Below the pieces are notes generated by a model. It was not told where the DNA came from, made no database searches, and was given only the letters and a program-made list of their open reading frames with translations. Made by a program: the position numbers and the translations under genes. Below are positions 1 to 11,300 of a stretch of DNA of 64,000 nt, one piece after another. The first letter of the stretch is position 1; each line of letters starts with the position of its first letter. This stretch comes from Odiellus spinosus. Its lineage: Eukaryota; Arthropoda; Arachnida; Opiliones; Phalangiidae. Location: positions 3,536,501-3,600,500 of the forward strand of contig OY987226.1 in assembly GCA_963920705.1 (NCBI GenBank). Reading direction: 5' to 3'.

Positions 1-40
1 ATTCTTTTCTCATTAATTTCTTCCTTTATAACGCGCGTAG

Positions 41-1180
41 TTCATCACCGTAATTTGTTGGATCGTTTCATTGGCTATGGGGCTAGCAATCGTCTACTCC
101 GTTCATCCTTGGAACACTGGGAAGCCTAGCACAATGTTGGAAGGAATATGTTACTCCTCCCTGAAGCAACTCGGTTGGGCCTTAGCCATCGGATGGGTCG
201 TTTTGGCTTGTTTCTCAGGACGAGGAGGTAAAACTTTAACAGTTATCCGGAATGCGCAAGCTAGAAACTATGCTCTGAGCGAGTAAAATGCTCAGAGTAA
301 AATGCGCAATAAGTTTGAAACCATTTCGATCGAAGATTCAAATTGACTTTTCAAGATATTTTAGCTACAATCACACTAGCATTTCTTAATCGATTTGAAA
401 CGGTAAAATCAAACCGCTATTCAAATCGCCAGGAATCGTTTTAAAGGTCATCCGTTCACGCATTATCCTTATAAATCGATTTATCGTAGCTTCATCTATC
501 GGTTGTTGATACCGAATCGGTACGAAACTGGTTCCCGAAGCAGCTTCAAGAATCAAATCATTTAGAGAAAAGATGGTGTCTCGTTCACACGACGAAATCG
601 AAACGTTTTGAAACGGTTTAAATCGATTCCGAGGCCTAGTATGAACGCGGCTTATATTTCTTTAATATGTATTAGGGCTTAGAGAGTCTAGTCTAGAATC
701 TTTTGATAAATCAAGTTGTACAAAAATATATTATTTAGGTGTCGCGAACTCTCTTCTATCATGGCCCGGATTTCAACCACTGGTCAAACTGTCGTATATT
801 GTTTATATGATACACATCCAAGTGTACCAGATTCACAATGATATCCAGCAAGGCTTGGGAGACGCCACTCATATTGCATTTGTAAGCTATAAGAAATTGG
901 GTCAGCTACCCAATACTTATGGGACTAATTAATTTTGCAACTTGACCAGGTTGTTCAGTTTTTGGCCTGCCTGGTTATCGCCCATATCCTAGCGGTCTTT
1001 ATCAGAGTAATGTACGAATACCCTCTACTAAAAATCGAAGACGACGCCTGTAAATGGCTCCAAAGTAGACAAGCTGCGAAAGAGAAGGGTCCCGACATGT
1101 CCGTGGATCTTTACAATAACATCGCCTTAAGCTCAGAAATTAAAAATTTCAAAGTTCAAACTGAACAAAGTCAACGTTAA
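41..1180 (+). CDS. Gene A: NRF-6-like acyltransferase, last three exons only (5' part outside window)
   Basis: Exons are 41-227, 739-881 and 950-1180 (stop TAA). They correspond to exons 13-15 of the complete genes B-E, with identical lengths for the first two (187 and 143 nt) and the same phases (0, 1, 0). The translation gives late transmembrane segments of an acyltransferase-3 domain, with the family motif WPGFQPLVKLSY followed by YMIHIQV, and then a hydrophilic tail beginning VMYEYPLLKIEDD. Exon 13 and about 38 intron bases before it are nearly the same as in gene B (13437-13662), so A and B are recent duplicates at this end. The tail (MSVDLYNNIALSSEI) resembles gene C more than B. The gene continues to the left of the window, so the start is not visible. 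The substrate is unknown. Confidence 0.9.
361..653 (+). mobile_element. FB-1 foldback element, copy 1 (gene A intron 13)
   Basis: It starts near AGCTACAATCACACTAGC and ends near CTAGTATGAACGCGGCT, and these ends are imperfect inverted repeats. The interior repeats blocks such as ATCGATTTGAAACG and its complement, so the whole unit can fold back. It has no coding capacity. Other copies lie at 24220-24607, 36086-36242, 48688-48991, 51127-51997, 52023-52265 and 55686-56255. Confidence 0.7.
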
Positions 1181-1365
1181 AGGCGCACATCAATTCACGA
1201 TGGCCGGAGAAACTCAATTGCAAAGTCGTGATTACGAATCGAAATGATTAAGACAATGAAATTAAAATTTAAATAGAAAAAGTTTAGAAGACAATCATAA
1301 TGTATCAACAGGTTTCCTATAATGCGTGGAAAAGCAATTTTCCTAATTTTCAAAGTGCGCAAAAC

Positions 1366-1648
1366 CAAGAAGGATCAGACAAGGAGAGGAAAAGTGGGGC
1401 TGCGTTGAGTTAGAGAGAGAAGAGCCAACCTCCCACTCGGGTGGAAAGGAAATTCTCGAGGTAAACTGTTGTCACGTGGTCACTAGCGTCGTTGGCTACT
1501 ACGAAGCTAATAAAGGATCCGTTTTACCCACGTGACAACATTTTACCACGAAACATCTCTACCCCCGTTCTCCCAGAGTGGGAGTTTAGGCCGACGCAGT
1601 AGGAACTGCGCCGTCCCCACTTTTCCTCTCCTTGTCTGATCCTTCTTG
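1366..1648 (-). mobile_element. TSD7-A inverted-repeat element, copy 1
   Basis: A 283-bp non-autonomous DNA element lies between genes A and B. It begins CAAGAAGGATCAG and ends with the complement, and is flanked on both sides by the 7-bp direct repeat GCAAAAC (1359-1365 and 1649-1655). Inside is a second inverted pair around CACGTG. The orientation is opposite to the four other full copies. It has no coding capacity. Confidence 0.88.
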
Positions 1649-1837
1649 GCAAAACATTGCTTGTGAAAAACTAATAAAAACATTAAAATAACGAGTTTTA
1701 CTGCTTAGCGTCGTACGAATAAAGTTTTCAAATTTTCATATATTTTCCTGATTTTTCTAAATTATGACAAATTTTTAGAGACTTTTTGGTGTTAAAATTA
1801 ATTTCCGAAGTTAGGTAAAATTTCCAAAAAAAAAAGG

Positions 1838-2008
1838 TAAATATAAATTCGAACCAATCATATTATTTCAGCCTTCAACAGCGCTTGTAATGTCTTAAGA
1901 TTAAAAGAATAGGCCGGCTAAGGTCTTGGGTATCAACGCCGGCATATGCTTTTAATGTTAAGGCTGTATAAGACTGAAATAATATGATTGGCCCAAATTT
2001 ATATTTAC
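1838..2008. mobile_element. FB-2 foldback element, copy 1
   Basis: The arms read AAATATAAATTCGAACCAAT and, on the other side, its complement (ATTGGCCCAAATTTATATTT), enclosing TCATATTATTTCAG and its complement. The total is about 170 bp. A second copy is at 4096-4250. No clear target duplication was seen. Confidence 0.7.
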
Positions 2009-2160
2009 TTTTATTAAAATTAAGAGAGAAAATTAACGATACAGGTAGTAGCGTAGTATTCATCGAATGAGATGTAGCGTGTAGCTGGGCTAAAGATAGT
2101 GTGTAGCTGGGCTAAAGATAAGTTTTCAATGAACTTAGACGCTTTTGCTTTTTCAAGAGA

Positions 2161-2517
2161 ATAGACGAATGCGAAATACAAGAGGAACTTACAGGGGCAG
2201 TGCGCCCATTGGTATATACTCTTTACGCGCCGATCTGTTTTTAAAGACGTCGCTATCGTAGTTCCCATTCTGATTCTGTTCTGATTGGCTTAGTTATGAT
2301 GAGACAGACAAACTAGGCGGTAACCCCTCCCCTCGCGTATCGAGACTCGACGCGTTTCCCATAGCAAGGGGTGTAATGCGTGGATAGGTACGAGAGCGAG
2401 AGATAGAGTGAGGGGCAGGCGCGCCATCTATCGTGATACCTCATCATTATATTTGTACCCCAAGGGCCGTAGCCCCTTTAAGTTGGTTTATGAGTATGGA
2501 AATTTCGAATTCGTCAA
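2161..2517 (+). mobile_element. FB-3 element, copy 1
   Basis: This repeat of about 355 bp is bounded by imperfect inverted ends related to TTGACGAATTYGAAAT. The interior is GC-richer than its surroundings and includes TACTCTTTACGCGCCGATC and GGCGCGCCATCTATCGTGATA. Other copies are at 30781-31118 (same orientation) and 45906-46229 (inverted). It is non-coding. Confidence 0.72.
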
Positions 2518-2646
2518 TATCAAATGTATTTTAGATATCCGCTATTCCGTATTTGAAGCCCGATAACGTGGGTTAAACGAAAAGCTTGATTCAAGCTTAA
2601 TCTTGGGCATAAAAAAATCTAGATTGAAAACGCGTTTTTTAAAGGC

Positions 2647-3150
2647 CAGGGCTCCCAGCGCATAACCCAGAAAAAATTATAGGTATTATAGGTTTTAAAA
2701 GCCAAAAATATAGGTAATTTATAGGTCCAAAAATATCAATTTATAGGACTTTTTATAGGTTTTTAGTTTCGAAAAATCGGGGTTTTATAGGTAGGTTTCG
2801 CTGACACGTAATGCAATATAGGTTCTATAGCCTCTAGACCCGTCACTCTGCCTTTCTTTGGCACTACTAGCTATTCACGCCCCTCTCGACAGTCTACCTA
2901 ACCTCTAAAAAAATAGAGTAATAATTACCAGTGACCACAGCTTTGGTTTTTTGCAATCATTTGCACTTTTTCAAGCAAAAATATAATTTTTATAGTTATA
3001 TAGTTCATTCCTTTCGAATTTTATCACCGAAATTGAACAAATTCCCCAAAAAATAGGTATTATAGGTTAAAAAGTAAAATTATAGGTTTTTATAGGATCA
3101 CTTCAGAATTATAGGTAATTATAGGTATTATAGGTGGTCTGGGAGCCCTG
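2647..3150. mobile_element. AT-rich inverted-repeat element with TATAGGT repeats
   Basis: The ends are CAGGGCTCCCAG (2647) and CTGGGAGCCCTG (to 3150), an exact 12-bp inverted pair. The interior is AT-rich and repeats the word TATAGGT about 15 times, on one strand and densest near both ends. It has no coding capacity and only one copy was seen in the window. Confidence 0.65.
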
Positions 3151-4024
3151 AAAGGCGAGTTCAGACTATCCAACTTTAGTCAGCTGGCAAGGTCAGATTG
3201 ACTAGTCAGCCCGACTTGTCAGGTATTGTGAATGTTAGCCCCGACACGAGTTTTGTCAGCTTCAAACCCGATTTCTAATCGGGTCGTAAGCCGATCTGGG
3301 TCAGGAGGACAAAAATCGGAGGGTATTTTATCCAATCACGAGGTAGAGAATTTGACGTCACGTGCCAAATTATTGCACGTTTTTTATTATAACTCATTTT
3401 TTTTTAAACTGTAATTTTTTTCCTTTAAGCCTTTGCACATTGTTTGGTCAACTTTTAACATTTTAGCGGCTTTAAATTTGATCCTTAGGATTTAAATATG
3501 AACTCACAGGGAAAACAAAAGCGTTTTTCTCAAACTTCCGATGGTTGAAGATTTTTTTAAGTATTTTTTTCTGAACTCCCCAGGTCCTAATTAGTTCAAA
3601 ACCATCGTTATATGGTGGGGGGTCGGTTATCGGAAACCTTGCCCTTAACTCGCGTTAATATTTTAATTGTCATGGTTTCGACATATTTCCCCAAAAGGAA
3701 TTTCACTTGCATTGTCTACAATGAACGACTATTTTACGAAATATTACTCAACGCAACAGCGTATGCAAAATGAGGGTCAATGGTTAATATAATTTCATTA
3801 TATTTAGAGTTAGCGAGTTCGCGTTATTAACTTCAAAAGGCATTAATTCTTTTGTGTTAAAATTACCCTTCGCTATAAGTTGAATACTTTCGTGCAAAAG
3901 CAGATTGGCAACTAAAATAATAAATGAACAATTTTCAAAACTTTGGGGGAGAATAAAATTAGCTTTTGAACAAGATTATGAACACCAATTTTATTTAATG
4001 TCGCCATCACTAATGTTCATTTAT
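3151..4024. other. Intergenic A-B, no gene or clear element seen
   Basis: AT-rich sequence with no convincing exon, RNA gene or repeat boundary. The short open frame near 3232-3414 has no family features. Confidence 0.5.
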
Positions 4025-4365
4025 AGGGAGAATGAAGCCCGCGTATACTCGAGAAAATAATGTAACGAATTTGTTTGTAAAAATTTCTATTAAAGTAAAT
4101 ATAAATTCGGACCAATCATATTATTTCAACTTTCAACAGCGCTTGTAATGTCCTAACATTAAATGAATAGGGCCTATTCTTTTAATGACAAGACATTACA
4201 AGCGCTGTTGAAGACTGTAATAATATGATTGGCCCGATTTTATATTTATTTCAAATTTTACCAAAGATATGAATTTGACCACCAAAAACGCGTCTAAAAA
4301 TTCAAAAGCTGTTCCATTTTTAGCTCCAAGTTTCCCTTTATGTTTTATCCAACTTCATTCTCCCT
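4025..4365. mobile_element. TTAA-C old element upstream of gene B, hosting FB-2
   Basis: The ends are AGGGAGAATGAAG and the complement CTTCATTCTCCCT, with decayed TTAT/TTCA flanks in place of TTAA. An FB-2 foldback copy (4096-4250) sits inside. A matching element sits at the equivalent place upstream of gene C (17835-18707), which suggests it was present before B and C duplicated. Confidence 0.55.
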
Positions 4366-4721
4366 TCAAACGAAAAGGTGGCGGCAAATTTGAGTCATTT
4401 GAAACATTATAGCCTCCTCGAAAAAATATTTAACATTTTATAACAAAGAAATAACCGCGACAAAGGTAATCAATTACATACTGGTATTTTAAAGGATAGG
4501 TCTCGTTTGAATTTAGGTTTTTGATTAAAAGATATTCTACTAATTAATCTCAATGTGAGCGACAAAATGAAATCCATTACCTTAACTAGGATAACAAATA
4601 AGATTATTACGAATATTCAAAGTTTACTTGTCCCAAAATAGGACAAAGTCACGTACTACTACGCGTGAGCAAATTTCCCAAAATATTTTCACTTCACCTT
4701 TATTTACAAACATCGCTACAT

Positions 4722-5002
4722 CAAGGAGGATCAGAGAAGGAGAGGAAATGTGGGGACGGCGCGGTTCCTACTGCGTCGGCCTAAACTCCCACTCTGGGAG
4801 AACGGGGGAAGAGACGTTTCGTGGTAAAATGTTGTCGCGTGGGTAAAACGAATCCTTTATGAGACGCGCTAGCTAGCGACCACGTGACAACAGTTTACCT
4901 CGAGAATTTCCTATCCCCCCTTTCCACCCGAGTGGGAGGTTGGCTCTTCTCTCTCTAACTCAACGCAGCCCCACATTTCCTCTCCTTCTCTGATCCTCCT
5001 TG
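4722..5002 (+). mobile_element. TSD7-A inverted-repeat element, copy 2 (gene B upstream region)
   Basis: It is 281 bp, begins CAAGGAGGATCAGAG, ends with the complement, and is flanked by the 7-bp duplication GCTACAT (4715-4721 and 5003-5009). It lies about 320 bp before the gene B start codon. An internal CACGTG pair and GCGTCGGCCTAAACTCC are shared with the other copies. Confidence 0.9.
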
Positions 5003-5257
5003 GCTACATTTTATTTATAAAACACGCAGTCGAAATTATAGGAATATATAGGAACGGGTAATAAAATATAGAAAATGACTTCACCCCGCGATTACCAAAA
5101 GGAGAACTGTCCTTTAATTATTAATCATTTTCCACTTAATGTGGCTTTCCTGATTCACGGTATTCTATTTTAGTTTACTATACGTACAAATGAATTGCCA
5201 GAGACGCAATTACCATATAATGACCGGATTTATCAAATTGAATTTCCTGGTGAATAG

Positions 5258-5280
5258 TTTACAAATAGCTGGACAATCGC
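5258..5280 (+). promoter_or_regulatory. Conserved upstream block of gene B (candidate core promoter or transcript start)
   Basis: A 23-base block containing ACAAATAGCTGGACAATCGC is identical to 18877-18899, upstream of gene C. It ends 45 bases before the gene B ATG and 39 bases before that of C. The surrounding intergenic DNA is otherwise poorly conserved, so retention suggests promoter or 5' UTR function. No clear TATA box was identified. Confidence 0.45.
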
Positions 5281-5325
5281 GACGTTGGAGACAAAATTGA
5301 AAAAGTTCTAGGTCCATAACAAGTC

Positions 5326-8300
5326 ATGGGGATTATCGCATTAGGAATATGTTTCGCGTTATGTTGTAACTGGATTAATAGCGTATCGGGAGATATACCC
5401 CTGAAAAACATCGTCGAAGAATCGGAAGAAATGGCTTATCAAAAACTTTTAAAAATGGAAAAAGGGATGCAGGATTCGATTAAAAATATGGTCGATCAAG
5501 CCCTGCCCATGTTGATGAACTCGAACAGTTCAGTCGAGCTAAGTGGTCCTTGTATGGGATCTATTTTGAAGATGATAGGAGCCATGAAGAAAATGCGTCT
5601 ATGGCCGTTTCAAAGTAAGATTCATTTAATTTGTATCGGCGATTTCCTTTGAAATGAGGAATCCTCTATGGGTTCTATGCCACAGCAATGCCTAATTTTG
5701 AATAGCCGATAACATCGCAAATACTGGCTCGCTCGCGCTAATTCCACCACAGAACCCATTGGTGACACTCATTTCTCTCGATTCGAGGTGCGGAAGTGGT
5801 TCCTTTTTCAAATTTTGGGAGTTTTTCATATATTTTAATGGATATCAGATGCCCGGAACGAAGTTAGAAGCTATTAGGCCACACCTAGTTTTGTTCCCCA
5901 TTACCAGAAGCCGATGAAACCCTCCTTTGAAGTCTATTACTCCCGGGTCTTGTCTACCCCTCTCTGTATGGGTTATTCTCAAAAGGCGCGATTCGTACGC
6001 CTCCTAACGGTAGATATTTTCGGAGCGGGAGCTCGTCGAGCGAATATCTCTAGCAGCCTTGGAGTTCGTCCAAAAAACGTCGTCGTTTGTGGAGAGAGAG
6101 AATTTCCAATTTTCCGTAGACAGGGGGTATGAAGTAGGACCCCTCCGATCTCGTAAAATTGGGAATTTTACCCATGTAGAGATTAGCGCTATATCGAACA
6201 TTATAGTAGTAGACTTCAAAGGAGAGTTTCATCTACTTCTGCCATTGCGACTTCGCAAAAATATTTGGTCGTAGAGGGATGATCTTCATGATTATCTTAT
6301 TTTCTTCGCTACCAATCCTATATCCTTTCCAATATACCACTTTCCAAAAAGTGTACGACGTTTGGAGGTCCTAGAACTATTCCATTTCTTTCAAACCGCG
6401 ATAGTATAAGTGCTAAAGCCAATTTGCGGGTCAGGTCAACACCGTGTTAAATAATTCCGACATTTCTCGTAGTCCTTGACGCCACTGGAAAACCTCCGTC
6501 GGGTATTTTTTATTTGACGTCATCAGCATTGGGAAGTTACAGGCAATGCGTCGATATAGTTATACCCACCATCAACAAGAAAAGAAAACCCGACGTGGGC
6601 CAATACTGTATCGTTGACTTAAGTCCGCCTCTACCGCCTAAAACTCGCAGAATTAAATTTAATTCAGGCGTCTTCCAGCAATTAAACGCAACTTTCGAGA
6701 CAGAGGTTAGTGAAAATTAACTAATGATTTATACACGCGCGTGATAAAATAAGATGAAAGTTAAAACTAAAGCTCGGAATCGGATCGATCCATTATTTTC
6801 CGTTATTCGTTCATTTTCAGATATTTTATTTTCGGATAAATTGTAACTAAAAAAATGAAATTTGTATATTCGTATAATTGTTAAACGTATAAGGTTTACA
6901 CGAAGATAAGAATTTGGCGCTTTATCTACGTATTCAAACGCATAACGATGGATAAGAAAATTCACGTTTCCAGAATTAGTCGAAAATATAAGAAAAATAT
7001 TTCAAATTTACTTTTAATTCGAAGAATAGAAATAAAACGATAAGATTTTAAATCATCTTTTTATTCGTTATTTTTCAGGAAAATAAATTTTGAATTTTTT
7101 TATCCGAACATATAACGCGGATAATATTCTAAGTTGCCATTTTTGGATAAAAACGGATATGGATTATGTTTTTTACTTTATCTTGGAATAAGTTACTTCG
7201 AATGAAAAATAGTCTATTCTTAATCAAACAGATATTATACATCACAATTTAGATTTTATCCAATTAATAAAAATTATACGAATTCCGAGCTCTAGTTAAA
7301 ACTACCAGCCAAAAACAGAACATATTGTCACGATTTTTATGAAAGCTACCTTATCACGGGCCAGAAAACGAGAGAATCGACTTTCAAAATCGACTTGTTT
7401 ATCCACTGAAACCGAGCGAAAGCCCAAATATGACCCCCATCTTAAAAAGGCCTTAACTTTTTTCTATGACCTCCGAGGCATAAACCGATTGCATCATTAG
7501 AAAGTAGAAGTTCCTTAGATTATTTTAGGACCAAGTTACGTTTCGCCACTTGGCAACTGAAGGTTAAAAGAGGTCTTTAACTAACTTATCATTCGCATCG
7601 TTTAGATAATGAAAGATTTAGCGCACAAGCTCCCCTTATTTTACCAAGTGGATTTCACTTGGGGTGTATGTTTACCCTCCACATGCACAATTGAAGATCT
7701 CGAACAAGTATTGGTACCTAGTAAGTATACACCCGTCACAAGCGGGCGTTTTACAATAAGAAATGTGACTCTAAATATTGGAATTGGTTGTAGTTTTCAA
7801 ACGCGCGCTTGCTAAAATAATAGTACAATGCAACTTAAAGGGAGAATGCAACCTAATTACAAGTGATTTTTTATCGATTCCTTATCGTTTAAATAGGCCT
7901 AATTCACCGATAAAAAGTTTACAATACAAATATTAAACTAGAAATAAATTTAAAACTTACCATCAAAATAGGCTTAGCGGGATTCATGGAGATCCTGAAT
8001 CGCGTCCGTGTAAGGTCTAGCGACCAATGAGCAAAGGCCCGTCGTTCACGCGATTGGTCGCTAGACCTTACACGCGAGGAAATCAGGAGCTCCATGAATC
8101 CCACTAAGCCGATTTTCAGGGTAAGTTTTAAATTTATTTCTAGTTTAATATTTGTTTGTAAATTTTTTAAATAGTGGATTAGGCCTATTTAAACAATAAG
8201 GAATCGATAAAAAAAATCACTTGTTGTTAGGTTGCATCCTCCCTTTAAGGGTATAATTTCTGTAATTTTCTTAATTACGCTGTCACATTAATTACATATT

Positions 8301-11300
8301 TTTGTAGGGAAGTTTTATAATCAAATACTAACGTCAAGTTTTGTTCGTGGTCCGCGACTGTGCCTATTTTGGCTTTTCAAAGAAAATTATCTCGAGCACA
8401 TAATGTATAGCAACTTACAATGGATTTAACAAGAACTAAGAACATGATTTATGACGATCATCTCCATCAATAGGTTTTTTTTACAAAATAACCTTGGAAA
8501 CGGATTAAGGAGCCGTTAAAAAGCACGCGTTTGTATTGAAGATGTTGCCTTTTTTCAAGGTTGGTACAAAGTATAGAATTTTCTATACTTTTGCCAACCT
8601 TGAAATTAACAAAAATAGCCGTTAAATAGAACCCATTTCCACTGAAGATGTAACTAGGTTTTTTCAAGGTTGGGGCGAAGTCAGAATTCATTTTTACCGT
8701 CTATGTCCATAAGCATCATCTTCTAACGATAAATGCAACGCGCTAGGTCGGCTTTGGACTCCAGGGAAATCAAACATTTACTCTACTTGACTTAGAGCAA
8801 GTTTGAAGTAAGAAACCCAAAAACGAGTCTGGATTAAGTGTCAGAATGAGTGATAACAGAAGTAGATGAAACCCTCCTTTGAAGTTTATTACTCCCGGGT
8901 CTTGTCTACCCCCTCTCTGTATGGGTTATTCTCAAAAGGCGCGATTCGTACGCCTCCTAACGGTAGATATTTTCGGAGCGGGAGTTCGTCGAGCGAATAT
9001 CTCTAGCAGCCTTGGAGTTCGTCAAAAAAAAACGTCATCGTTTGTGGAGAGAGAGAATTTCCAATTTTCCGTAGACGGGGGATGAAGTAGGACCCCTTCT
9101 AACTCGTAAAATTGGGAATTTTACCCATACAGAGAGGAGCACTATATCGAACATTAGAGTAGTAGACTTCAAAGGAGGGTTTCATCGGCTTCTGGTGATA
9201 ATCATAATAGACTATGGTTTACGCGTAAATTTTTAAAAACATTATTACTGCTACTCAAATTCCATTTAGAGTACGAGATTGGTGACTGGGTGACTTTGAG
9301 ACTTAAATAATGTTTTAATGTTGTAAGTTTCTAGTCAAACTGGATTTAACGCTGCCGTCCGAAGTTGCGAAATTAAAGAACCCTTAATAATGGACACGGT
9401 TCAAATTGCGATCATGTAAGTGTTAAAGGATTTCGATTATTAAAAACTTGACACTCTGGAGCAATTTCAAACCGTTTCGAATGCTCCAATCGATTTGAAG
9501 ATATTCATTTTATGTTTCTTTATCAAAGATCTACACGGGTGACCCCAAAATTTTATAAACTGACCTTTCCTAATCGGTTAAAAACTGTCTAGTGTGAACG
9601 TGACTATATTATATTTTATCTTTTTTAGATCGACACTATGCATTTTTATAATGATCAATATTTTATCAACACTAGTCCACGAAGTTCAGCTCTACAGAAG
9701 GGAAGGGAATCATTACAATCCTTCAAAAGGTCCGCATTACTGCGTAAAATCTTTCACTTTGCCTTATCCTCACGAATACGAAGCCTCGGTGTTAATAACC
9801 CTCTACCCAAAAAACTAAAGTTTGTCCGGATACGCCCACAGATGTTTGGTTCACGGTATCCAGCTACTTTTCAATACGACAAAACTTCGTAAAACTGATG
9901 AGAACGAGGGAAGCTACTCCTAGATCTCTGGACGCCCTAAACGGCATCAAATTCGTGACAATGGCGTGGGTTGTCTTAAACCACAGTTACCTATTCATCG
10001 ACCCACGTTTACTGAGTGAGACCTTTACTGTTTAATTCATCAAACCGGTCAATTCATATTTTTGCGATTTTTTTTTTTTTTTATTATTTAAAATTAATTT
10101 CGGTCGACTCGCAATCGGCCTAATTTGATTGGGTTCAACCCTATGCTCAGGGGTGACCTCTCCCTCGAACCACGATTATTGAGTAAGACCATTATGATTT
10201 AAATTTGGAAACCGCGTTCTTTTGGCAACAGCGCTTACGGCTAAATAACTGGCAATCATTTTTTGACCAGTATCACCCTTAGAATGAACGGTTCTCGGTT
10301 TTAACCTACGATACCTTGTAAACCTTTTTTAAGATTTAAAGAACTTCGTAGACGCTAATTTTTGGCTCTTATATAGGGGAAATAAAATTTGGGCTGGATT
10401 TCCCGAAAGATATTGCTTTCCAAGTCGTGGCCAATGGTTTCCATTCGGTCTCTACGTTTTTCTTCTTGGCGTGAGTTCGTGAAATTACTTTTCTACTTGA
10501 TATGATATTTATATATCATGTAGGCCTTCAATTAATTGAAGATTTAATTTCTTTAGATCTGTCCTTTTGGCATACAACGTTGTCAGGCAGCACGATGCCG
10601 GCAACCCTTTGAATCCTTTTATTTTGTTTTTTCGGCGTTGCTACAGGTAGGAAGGCGTGGGCATTTTCTTTTAAAAACAATATTCGTTTTAAAGTCATCA
10701 TAATTTATTTGGGAGGGCCGCGATTCAATAACCATCCTCCCAAACTTTGTAGCAAAAGTTCGTCCGCTTCGAATCGATTTTTCAAGTAAATCGCTTCTGA
10801 CATTATATTATTAACCCGCGCCACTAACGACCATGACATAATATTTTGGGTAATAAAAATGGAGCCGACCGAAAAAAGATCTAAGCGTACAAATGTTGCG
10901 AAAATTGCGGACGAACTTTTGTTACAAAGTTTGGGAGGATGGTACCAGAGGCTAAAGCTACGCTCCCATATTCTTATGGAACCTGAATGGATTCTTGGTA
11001 ATACCACAGGTTTTAAGGAAAAAAATGACATAAGTTTTAAAGATTCATTAAGATTTGGTTCGAAATCTACCGGTTTAGGCTAAAAAAATGATTCTTCTAT
11101 TTTAGATTTATACCAGTAATGATCTTAGTAATTTGGACAGCCATATTAAAACCGTTGCTGGGATCAGGACCCCTTTATAAAGAACACACCACTGAAATAG
11201 CAGCCATTTGCAGAGAATTTTGGTGGAGAAACTTGCTATTCATCGAAAATTTCTACTTTTCAATGGACGCGGTAAGACCACGATTTTTTTTTTTTTTTTC

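Noticed and set aside
5905..6241. Recurrent open frames of 60-90 residues (KPSFEVYYSR, KSTTPMFDIAL and similar) at every TSD7-B copy on both strands
   Set aside because: They follow the inverted repeat, are read from either strand, differ by frameshifts between copies and have no domain features. They are by-products of the element.
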